From: Crocinitomicaceae bacterium
GTDB taxonomy: Bacteria > Bacteroidota > Bacteroidia > Flavobacteriales_G > Salibacteraceae
Length of the DNA stretch: 12,825 nt
Direction: 5' to 3'
NCBI GenBank assembly: GCA_018623405.1
Contig: JAAZVO010000052.1
Coordinates: forward strand, 1 to 12,825
Shown here: one piece after another, positions 1-6,028 of the stretch
Layout of the letters: each line of letters begins with the position of its first letter
Numbering within the stretch: the stretch's first letter is position 1
Made by a program: the position numbers and the translations under genes
Notes under the pieces: generated by a model
Database searches by the model: none
What the model saw: only the letters and a program-made list of their open reading frames with translations
What the model was told of the DNA's origin: nothing

Positions 1-2007
1 TACAATGGTTGCTGGGTTTATTTCATTTGGAGAAGAAGGCTCCCAAAGTATTTCCGGCTCCCCATATGCTGTTTGTTGAATTGTAAACCCCGTTTGGATT
101 AGCCATTGGTTGTTTATGGCCAAGTTGCCGTCTAAATTAACTCCCCGAAGTGTTATTCCGGCACCATTTCTTTTGGTAATTACCGCCACTCCATTAGCCA
201 ACTCTTGTTGGTTCGATAAGATAAATGGGTTGTTTATTTTGGTATAAAACCCCTCTGCTACCAAATTCATTTGTGCCTTACCACTTCGTTTTGCATAGTT
301 TAAAGATGCTGTAAAGTTATTTGAGGTTTCCGCTTGTAAAGATGGGTCAATCTGTATGAATTTAGCGGCCCCACCAACAGTTTCGATATGTAAATCTTCA
401 TCAAAAGCTTGAGGGCCACGATAACCTTGTGCAGCACCAACTCTAAACTTCAGGTTTTCTTTTATCTCATAAAGTGCAGTTATTCTCGGAACAAATTGAC
501 TAAAGTTTTTTTGGTTATTAAAGGTTTGTCCACCTAAATTGTAATTTCCGTTGATGCTATTTTGATCGTACCTACCACCAAGGGTAATGCACAATTTGTC
601 TATTGGGTCAAGCTCTAACTGGGCAAAATTTCCCCAAACTCCAACAAACTGATTAATTTCTCTTTCATAACCAGGCATAGCATCAATAACATCATTCAAT
701 TGATATTCTGAACCCGCCACCACGTTAACAATTTCACTTATTAGATAAGTGTATTGAACACCCGAAACCAAAGAAATATCGTTTGATTCACCATAAGCAT
801 TTAAAGCCAATAGGTCATCTGCAGTAAGAGTGTCACCATCTTGTAAAACCCTTCCACCTCCGCCATAGTAGCTATCTCGTTGGGTGGTTTGAAAAGAGGA
901 GTAAACATTTAATTTATGCAGGTAATTTTTAGAGAAGTATTCATAGTTTAAATTGGCGCCGAAAATATTATGCAATAGTTGTTCGGTAACATCAGTTTGG
1001 TGGGGCTGAAGGTTAAACTTGTTTCCTCCTCTTCTAAACTCGTTGATGTAATAACCATTAAGCTTTAAAACACTCCTTGATGAAAACTCATAAAAACCAT
1101 CAAACCCTATGGTGTTGCTTCTCATTTTAACCATTTCAGAGAAGCCATCTGCATTAGCATCCCACGGGTCTCTAGTTCTGTTGAAGGCATAAAACCTCAT
1201 ACCAGAGGTTAATTGTTTGTTTACCACTGAGCCACTCAGAGAAATATTTCTGTCAGAAGCTTCTCCATTAACCAATGCTTGATTAACACCAACTTGCATT
1301 TCGTTTTCAAAAGGTTTTGTGGTAATAATGTTAATGGTTCCAGCAATGGCATTTCCCCCATACAAAACAGAGCCTCCACCTTTAACCACTTCAACACGAT
1401 CTATCATGTTTGCTGGTATCATCTCAAGGCCATAAATACCGGCTAATGCAGAAAAAACCGGTCGATTATTAATTAATACTTGGCTGTGGTGACCTTCCAT
1501 GCCATTCATTCTTACTTGCGTAAAACCACAGTTTTGGCAATTGTTTTCTACCCTTAACCCCGGTGAAAAATTAAGACCTTCAGCAGCGGTAAACGATTGG
1601 GTGTTTTCGAATGTTTTAGATGATATATTATTTACAATTACCGGCGAATCGTAATAGGGCACCGGGTTTCTAGTTGCTGAAATTACTACTTGGTCTAGAT
1701 TTAAAAGGTCTTGCTCAAGCGTAAGATTTAATTTGAGACTTTTATTGTTTTTTATTGAAATAGGTTGAGTTATTGTTTTAAAACCAACCTTACTTACTGT
1801 GACCTTGTAATTTCCCGGTGGAATATTCGGAATAAAAAAAGCACCATTTTCATCTGTATAAGCACCCAAACCTAAGCTCGGAATACCAACATTCACCATT
1901 TCTTCAAGGTTTGCCCCCCTTGTTATTACTCCTGAAATAGAGGCGTTTTGCCCGAAAATAGGAAGTAAAAACAAAAAATAGAAAAGAAAGCTTATTAGCT
2001 TTTTCAC
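1..2007 (-). CDS. TonB-dependent outer-membrane receptor, C-terminus cut off by window edge
   Basis: Partial gene; 669 codons are visible and the end of the beta-barrel lies beyond base 1. The frame opens with GTG at 2007-2005; an in-frame stop lies about ten codons upstream and no ATG occurs between. Residues 1-19 form a signal peptide (KKL, hydrophobic run, IFG/QN). Residues 21-100 match the carboxypeptidase-regulatory-like domain common in Bacteroidota receptors (GAYTDENGAF, IPPGNYKVTVSKVGFK). A VVISATRNP segment at 107-115 leads into the plug, which carries VRMNG, RVEVVKGGGSVLYGGNAIAGTI-type motifs, then barrel strands. The plug holds C157-Q-N-C160 and H173-H174. By family it is an energised importer of a metal chelate, haem, cobalamin or similar ligand across the outer membrane; the ligand is not identifiable here. 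The promoter and a DtxR-like palindrome lie just upstream, which suggests metal control. Confident on family, unsure on substrate. Confidence 0.93.
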   Translation of the reverse strand, partial: MKKLISFLFYFLFLLPIFGQNASISGVITRGANLEEMVNVGIPSLGLGAYTDENGAFFIPNIPPGNYKVTVSKVGFKTITQPISIKNNKSLKLNLTLEQDLLNLDQVVISATRNPVPYYDSPVIVNNISSKTFENTQSFTAAEGLNFSPGLRVENNCQNCGFTQVRMNGMEGHHSQVLINNRPVFSALAGIYGLEMIPANMIDRVEVVKGGGSVLYGGNAIAGTINIITTKPFENEMQVGVNQALVNGEASDRNISLSGSVVNKQLTSGMRFYAFNRTRDPWDANADGFSEMVKMRSNTIGFDGFYEFSSRSVLKLNGYYINEFRRGGNKFNLQPHQTDVTEQLLHNIFGANLNYEYFSKNYLHKLNVYSSFQTTQRDSYYGGGGRVLQDGDTLTADDLLALNAYGESNDISLVSGVQYTYLISEIVNVVAGSEYQLNDVIDAMPGYEREINQFVGVWGNFAQLELDPIDKLCITLGGRYDQNSINGNYNLGGQTFNNQKNFSQFVPRITALYEIKENLKFRVGAAQGYRGPQAFDEDLHIETVGGAAKFIQIDPSLQAETSNNFTASLNYAKRSGKAQMNLVAEGFYTKINNPFILSNQQELANGVAVITKRNGAGITLRGVNLDGNLAINNQWLIQTGFTIQQTAYGEPEILWEPSSPNEINPATIV

Positions 2008-2023
2008 ACAAAAAATTAGGCCT

Positions 2024-2032
2024 GCAAATATA
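2024..2032 (-). promoter_or_regulatory. Bacteroidota -7 promoter element for the TonB receptor
   Basis: Read on the minus strand this is TATATTTGC, a full match to the TAnnTTTGC -7 element used by the Bacteroidota primary sigma factor. It ends 16 bases before the GTG start of the receptor, so the predicted leader is about ten bases. No convincing -33 TTTG box is visible; the place where it would sit is occupied by the palindrome at 2033-2056. Confidence 0.6.
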
Positions 2033-2056
2033 AAAATTTAGGCAAGCCTAAAATTT
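2033..2056. promoter_or_regulatory. Palindromic operator candidate resembling DtxR/MntR-family sites
   Basis: The core TTTAGGCAAGCCTAAA (2037-2052) is a perfect inverted repeat with 7-base arms and a 2-base centre. After one mismatch the symmetry continues for three more bases on each side. The arms resemble the TTAGG half-sites of DtxR/IdeR/SirR-type metal-dependent repressors. A third half-site, TTAGGC at 2016-2021, lies 22 bases (about two helical turns) away, so the -7 element is bracketed. Binding would block the receptor promoter. Alternative: on the minus strand the same palindrome is followed by TTTTTATATTT and could act as an intrinsic terminator for the upstream cluster ending at 2095; the tiny loop and AT-rich stem make this only moderately likely, and it may serve both roles. 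Confidence 0.5.
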
Positions 2057-2094
2057 ACCACAGCCATTATTATTTTTGGTTTTCAGAAGTCTAA

Positions 2095-2511
2095 TTAGCC
2101 CCTAACCTTTACCGAAAGCAAATAACCCCCCAAAGCCATAGGAATATAAGCTAAAACAAGATCTGTAATATTAAACCACATTGGTGCAGGAAGCACAGAA
2201 ACATTCATGGCACCTCCTATTAAAAAGAAGCCTCCTATTATTAGTGCATAAACCAATTTGTTATTTTTAGCCATCAATCCTGCAATAAAAGCACCCACCA
2301 ATGTACCTAATGCATGCGCCAAAAAAGGCATTAAAAAATTTTGTGGTGAGAAACGATGAATATTTTCTGCTAGGCTAACTGGGTCCATAGGGTCTACACC
2401 TTCTGGTAAGGGAATCACACCCGGGCTAGCAATTATTAGTCCCATGTTTACTAACCCACCGATTATTATTCCTAAAATAACCCCGAAAACCCCAAACATA
2501 ATATTTTTCAT
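2095..2511 (-). CDS. Small four-helix membrane protein of unknown function
   Basis: 138 residues with four predicted membrane segments at roughly 5-29, 60-80, 87-105 and 114-134. A short polar loop (about 33-57, PLPEGVDPMDP) lies between helices one and two. The helices are glycine-rich (GVILGIIIGG, LGTLVGAFIAGL), which suggests tight packing. I do not recognise a named family. It is the last gene of a minus-strand cluster, 27 bases downstream of the secreted beta-propeller protein, so co-transcription is likely. No catalytic or ligand-binding residues stand out. The coding call is good (clean start, hydrophobicity pattern, operon position); the function is unknown. Confidence 0.85.
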   Translation of the reverse strand: MKNIMFGVFGVILGIIIGGLVNMGLIIASPGVIPLPEGVDPMDPVSLAENIHRFSPQNFLMPFLAHALGTLVGAFIAGLMAKNNKLVYALIIGGFFLIGGAMNVSVLPAPMWFNITDLVLAYIPMALGGYLLSVKVRG

Positions 2512-2538
2512 AATAACCTTATTTTCAGGTGAATATAT

Positions 2539-3687
2539 TTATTTTCCTACATATTTCAGCCGATAAATCTTATCTCCAAAATCGTCGCTTATTAAAATAG
2601 CACCCGAAGGCTCAACTAAAATATCTACTGGCCTTCCAATTACATCACCCGCAGGAGAAAGGAATTTTACATATGGAAGCTGCCCATAAGGCATACCATC
2701 CTCAAACAAAACTCTTGCAACTTGGTACCCTCCCTTTTCACTTCTGTTCCACGAACCATGAAAAGCTACAAAAGCATCGCCTTTTAAGTTTTTTGGAAAT
2801 TGATTTCCGGTATAAAACGTCATGGCGTTTGGTGCCCAATGTGCACCTGAGGCCCAAGCCGGGGGGACTGTTTTGTTTGCCCAATCAACAATGTCGGATT
2901 TATACATGTATTCATACCTAGGTACTTTATTTCCTGTAATGTATGGGTGACCGTAAAACTTTCCTTTTTCGTATTTATTCATTTCACCGGGTGGGTTCCA
3001 ATCGGTAATGGGTTGGCCTTTATCTGTTTTCTCTTCTATTTTTCTACCAAACCAATCGCTGCCATGGTCCATTCCCCAAATTTCGTTTGTGCCGGGTCTT
3101 ACCACTAACTTTTCTGTATTTCTAAGTCCATCACAATACAGTTGTTTATCTGAGCCATCAAGGGCAAAGCTCCAAATCTTTAACCTTTCTGTTTCAACCT
3201 CATCGTTAATATTTCCTGAGCAGCCAATGGCAGTGTAAATTCTGTTGTTATGAATTAATACAGGTCGCCACCAATGCCCACCACCACTTGGGATTTGATC
3301 TTCATTGATAACCCTCTTCTCCTCATCAGCCACCCCGTCGCCATTGGTATCGCGAGCCTTAAATAAGGCTCCATCCTCAGCAAACCACAACCAACCGGCC
3401 GCATAGTGCATTCCATGAACGCGCGGGTGACCTTTTGTAAATGTTGAAACTGTCTCAAAAAACCCATCTTGGTTTTTATCTCGGCAGCCTTTTATTTCTC
3501 CTTTTCCGGGAAGGGAAATATAAAGCGTTCCTTGGTTATCCATTTGCATGAAACGAGGTGTAGAGATTGTATTTTCAACAACTTCTAATTTGTATCCTTC
3601 ACGCACCCAAATATTTAGGTCTGCTGTTTTGGGTTGAGCAATTAATAAGCCGGGAAGAAAAATCAAAAAAACAAAAACAGTTCTCAT
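2539..3687 (-). CDS. Secreted sorbosone/glucose dehydrogenase-like (PQQ-type) beta-propeller protein
   Basis: 382 residues. A signal peptide (1-17, cut LLIA/QPK) implies export to the periplasm or beyond. The body matches the COG2133 soluble glucose/sorbosone dehydrogenase family, whose members oxidise sugars or aldehydes with pyrroloquinoline quinone in a six-bladed propeller. Visible family features are the H138 region (GGGHWWRP), the place of the family's catalytic histidine; GLRN at 187-190; GMDHGSDW at 205-212; AFHGSWNR at 309-315; and GRPVD at 351-355. Two EF-hand/dockerin-like calcium loops are present: D70-N72-D74-G-F-x-E78 and D113-N115-D117-G-V-x-D121. The DUF4287/DUF5655 gene ends two bases before this start codon and a small membrane protein follows after 27 bases. 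PQQ dependence is inferred from the family, and some relatives have no known substrate. No PQQ biosynthesis gene lies in the window, so cofactor supply would have to come from elsewhere. Confidence 0.87.
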   Translation of the reverse strand: MRTVFVFLIFLPGLLIAQPKTADLNIWVREGYKLEVVENTISTPRFMQMDNQGTLYISLPGKGEIKGCRDKNQDGFFETVSTFTKGHPRVHGMHYAAGWLWFAEDGALFKARDTNGDGVADEEKRVINEDQIPSGGGHWWRPVLIHNNRIYTAIGCSGNINDEVETERLKIWSFALDGSDKQLYCDGLRNTEKLVVRPGTNEIWGMDHGSDWFGRKIEEKTDKGQPITDWNPPGEMNKYEKGKFYGHPYITGNKVPRYEYMYKSDIVDWANKTVPPAWASGAHWAPNAMTFYTGNQFPKNLKGDAFVAFHGSWNRSEKGGYQVARVLFEDGMPYGQLPYVKFLSPAGDVIGRPVDILVEPSGAILISDDFGDKIYRLKYVGK

Positions 3688-3689
3688 TA

Positions 3690-4217
3690 TTATGCTTCTA
3701 GATAAGCCAATTTCAATAAGTTTATTAACTCATCATCCACCTGATCAATGGAAGTAATTTGTACCCCGTGGGAGCACATGGTACCAAAAGGGCCTGATTT
3801 TTCTAACCGCCCCTCAAAGGGTTTGTCTTTGAACTTTAAACCTAAATCTATGCGGGTTTTGGTGGGGGGTTGCACTAAAGCAAATTGCTTTTTTCTACGT
3901 AAACTAACATTGGCTTTTTTAGGGGCTACCTCAACATCGTTACCAAATGATTTTGCCAACTCAATTATTTTTTCACCAATTGGTCTTAAGTGTTCTTTAC
4001 CTTTATATTGGTTTAAAATTAGGTCTTCTGTAGAAAAGTCACCTGCACCAGCTTCTCTTGCTTTTAGCGCCACCATATTAGCAAAGCCATGGGTAAACCC
4101 ATGATTTTCTTTTAGGAACTTCACCATTTGCATGTGCTTTTCTAATTTGGTTTGTTTTAATATTTCAACCCAATATTCAAGCGGTTTTCCGGTTTTTTCT
4201 TTAAGGCCTTCTTCCAT
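3690..4217 (-). CDS. DUF4287 plus DUF5655 domain protein
   Basis: 175 residues, cytoplasmic (no signal peptide or membrane segment). The N-terminal half (1-60) has the DUF4287 pattern: a KTGKPLEYWV opening, a lysine-rich helix, then KENHGFTHGFANMVAL. The C-terminal half (about 72-174) has the DUF5655 pattern: VSLRRKKQFALVQPPTK, a DLGLKF strand, a CSHGVQI strand and a final VDDELINLLKLAYLEA helix. The pairing of these two domains is common in Bacteroidota and Actinobacteria, but I know of no established biochemical role. It is the first gene of a minus-strand cluster and ends two bases before the secreted dehydrogenase-like gene, so the two are almost certainly co-transcribed. Whether they share a pathway is not clear from sequence. 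Domain assignment is from recognised motifs. Confidence 0.88.
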   Translation of the reverse strand: MEEGLKEKTGKPLEYWVEILKQTKLEKHMQMVKFLKENHGFTHGFANMVALKAREAGAGDFSTEDLILNQYKGKEHLRPIGEKIIELAKSFGNDVEVAPKKANVSLRRKKQFALVQPPTKTRIDLGLKFKDKPFEGRLEKSGPFGTMCSHGVQITSIDQVDDELINLLKLAYLEA

Positions 4218-4278
4218 GGTGGTTTTGGTTTGATGTTAAAAATAAGAAGATTAACTAACTTGCGGTTTAATTTTTATT

Positions 4279-4719
4279 ATGAGATTAACAGCAATACTTT
4301 TTTTGGTTTCCACGCTATTGATATCGTGCTATAAAACACCTACCCCATGCATTGATGCTTCTGCAACGGAGGTAGATGTTTTTGAAGAAGTAATTTTTAC
4401 CTCTTGTTCTGAAGGTGCCGCTTGGTATGATTGGAACCTTGAATATGACGCTGGCGTTTATTATGATATAAATAGTTCATTTTCATATTCTTGGAGAGAC
4501 CCAGGTTATTTTAGAGTTGCATTAAATGTGCAAAACGAAAAAATGAATCGGGGAGATTGGACCGAAACTTATATTACTGTAAATGATATTTGTTATGAGT
4601 GTAAAGGCATAAGTACTGCAACAGTTTGTGGCAGCGACCATACTGATAAAGCAACCTTTAACGCAACCATTCAAAACTTTGAAAAAGCAGGTTATACCTG
4701 TGTACTAATTAATAATTAA
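4279..4719 (+). CDS. Small PKD-like lipoprotein with cysteine-rich C-terminus
   Basis: 146 residues. The lipobox LLISC puts the lipidated cysteine at position 17, so the protein is membrane-anchored, probably in the outer membrane. Residues about 24-101 look like a PKD/Ig-type beta-sandwich: AWYDWNL, FSYSWRDPGYFRVALNV and a closing TYITVND strand, with a possible C24-C43 disulphide. The last 45 residues contain C105, C108, C117 and C141, ending FEKAGYTCVL. Comparable short tails with CxxC, a later Cys and a final GYTC-like element recur in small Bacteroidota lipoproteins of unknown function. The gene is divergent from the DUF4287 gene (61 bases between starts), and its last 15 bases overlap the end of the convergent hydrolase gene. 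Function unknown. Confidence 0.83.
   Translation: MRLTAILFLVSTLLISCYKTPTPCIDASATEVDVFEEVIFTSCSEGAAWYDWNLEYDAGVYYDINSSFSYSWRDPGYFRVALNVQNEKMNRGDWTETYITVNDICYECKGISTATVCGSDHTDKATFNATIQNFEKAGYTCVLINN
4682..4700 (-). terminator. Possible intrinsic terminator of the SGNH hydrolase gene
   Basis: On the minus strand the sequence reads CAGGT, ATA loop, ACCTG, then C and TTTTT. It lies 4-22 bases past the hydrolase stop codon, inside the 3' end of the convergent lipoprotein gene. The stem is only five base pairs, so it would be weak. Confidence 0.35.
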
Positions 4720-5961
4720 AACGCTTTGGGTTTCAATACTTGAGTTTGTTGTAAAGGTTAAGAAGTAAAGGCCTTTTTCTAAATTCTCAATTCCAACAAT
4801 TGGTTTTATTTTAGATTTTAAGACTAGTTTTCCTGAAATATCTCGTAGCTCTAACTCTCCATTTACAATTCCTGAAATATTGAGCACGCTGTTAGCAGGA
4901 TTAGGATACACCATAAACCTATTTTCAACCTCTTCTAAACCCACACTATTATTATTGTTTTTAATTTTTAAATCAACCGAAAAGGTATCCGGAAAAACGC
5001 CACAATAAGAACTTATAAGGTAAATATTATAACTTCCTGTATCGGTATAAGTGTGTGTAGGAGATTTTTCTGTAGAGCTTTCTCCATCTCCAAAATCCCA
5101 AATAAACTCATTTGCCCATGTAGATTTGTTTTCGAAAGCCACCTCAAAGGGTGAAAAACTATCGGTTTCAAAAAAAGCATTTGCATCGTATTCTCCTACG
5201 TTCCAATTATTGAGTTGGTTATATGCAACCTCTTTTGCGGCTTGTTTTATGTTATCTGCATCAATTTGTGTAAAACCAAAATTGTTGGTTATAAAGGTTG
5301 GGTCTTTTCTAGTAATAACTGCAAAGAAGCTTACGGCAGCAGCATAACTACCATAAATTGATGGGTGACTTTCATCTGAAGTATAAAGGTTTATGGTTGG
5401 GTAGTTTTCTCTAATATTTCGCCAAACCGGACCAACAGGAGAAACTAAGGCCTTATTGGTATCTGCCATGTATTTGTACCGCAACGCCAACATGCTATCC
5501 ATACCCTCGTAGGTGCAAACAGGTGGCCAAAATCCACAGTTACCAGCATCGCCATTTTTTCTGCCCCATGTATTATAGAATATAGTTTCAGCACATGGGT
5601 TATGCTTTGTAATTAGCGTATCTAAGGTTTTTGCATAAGGAAACGTTTCTTGTTGCACTTGTCCTAAAGGAAAAGAAGGTAATTGACTTTGCTCTTGCAA
5701 TACCACGAAGTCCCAAACACCTTGCTTAATCTTTTGAATTGATGTGGCATTGGTAGAATGCTGTTTTAAGGTGTAACCTCCAGGAGTGTTTGCATCTGTA
5801 ATTACCTCAACTCCAGTTTCTTCTATTAGGGTTTCTACCATACTTGGAAGATTATTAAACTGGGTATAACTGTTGCCTAAAAAAAGAATGTTTAGAGTAT
5901 CTTTTTGACTAAAACTTGAAATACTGGAAACACAAAATATAAGAGCAAGAATCTTTTTCAT
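4705..5961 (-). CDS. Secreted SGNH/GDSL-type hydrolase (DUF4886-like) with PKD domain and T9SS sorting tail
   Basis: 418 residues from the ATG at 5961. An upstream in-frame ATG at 6003 would add 14 residues before a typical signal peptide (MKKILALIFCVSSISSFSQ), so the later start is preferred. Residues about 22-240 form an esterase-like domain: nucleophile block LGNSYT with S31, a VVLQEQSQ block at 86-93, and D196-x-x-H199 (SDESHPS) completing the triad. By family this suggests an ester-cleaving enzyme, for example a carbohydrate deacetylase; the substrate is unknown. Residues about 271-332 are a PKD domain (WDFGDG, THTYTDTGSYNIYL). The last 70 residues, opening VYPNPANS and ending in VLIIN, are a type A T9SS sorting domain, so the protein should cross the outer membrane and stay on or leave the cell surface. 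The gene is divergent from the LamG protein gene. Confidence 0.88.
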   Translation of the reverse strand: MKKILALIFCVSSISSFSQKDTLNILFLGNSYTQFNNLPSMVETLIEETGVEVITDANTPGGYTLKQHSTNATSIQKIKQGVWDFVVLQEQSQLPSFPLGQVQQETFPYAKTLDTLITKHNPCAETIFYNTWGRKNGDAGNCGFWPPVCTYEGMDSMLALRYKYMADTNKALVSPVGPVWRNIRENYPTINLYTSDESHPSIYGSYAAAVSFFAVITRKDPTFITNNFGFTQIDADNIKQAAKEVAYNQLNNWNVGEYDANAFFETDSFSPFEVAFENKSTWANEFIWDFGDGESSTEKSPTHTYTDTGSYNIYLISSYCGVFPDTFSVDLKIKNNNNSVGLEEVENRFMVYPNPANSVLNISGIVNGELELRDISGKLVLKSKIKPIVGIENLEKGLYFLTFTTNSSIETQSVLIIN

Positions 5962-6002
5962 TTGGTAAATATCTGAAATACAAACAGAAGAAATACTTTT
6001 CA

Positions 6003-6010
6003 TTAATTTG
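6003..6010 (+). promoter_or_regulatory. Weak -7-like element before the LamG protein gene
   Basis: TTAATTTG matches the TAnnTTTG -7 pattern at seven of eight positions and ends 18 bases before the ATG at 6029. It is a weak call: the region is AT-rich and chance matches are likely. Confidence 0.25.
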
Positions 6011-6028
6011 TAGTATTAAACCAAAACC

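Noticed and set aside
3748..4104. Plus-strand open frame of 118 codons opposite the DUF4287/DUF5655 gene
   Set aside because: The minus-strand product has recognisable domains throughout; the plus-strand product has none and lies entirely within it.
4591..4608. CYECKG in the lipoprotein as a possible c-type haem site
   Set aside because: A c-type haem motif needs CxxCH; here the residue after the second cysteine is lysine, so no haem attachment is expected.
5962..6003. Upstream ATG at 6003 as the start of the SGNH hydrolase
   Set aside because: It would place 14 polar residues ahead of an otherwise standard signal peptide that begins MKK at 5961.
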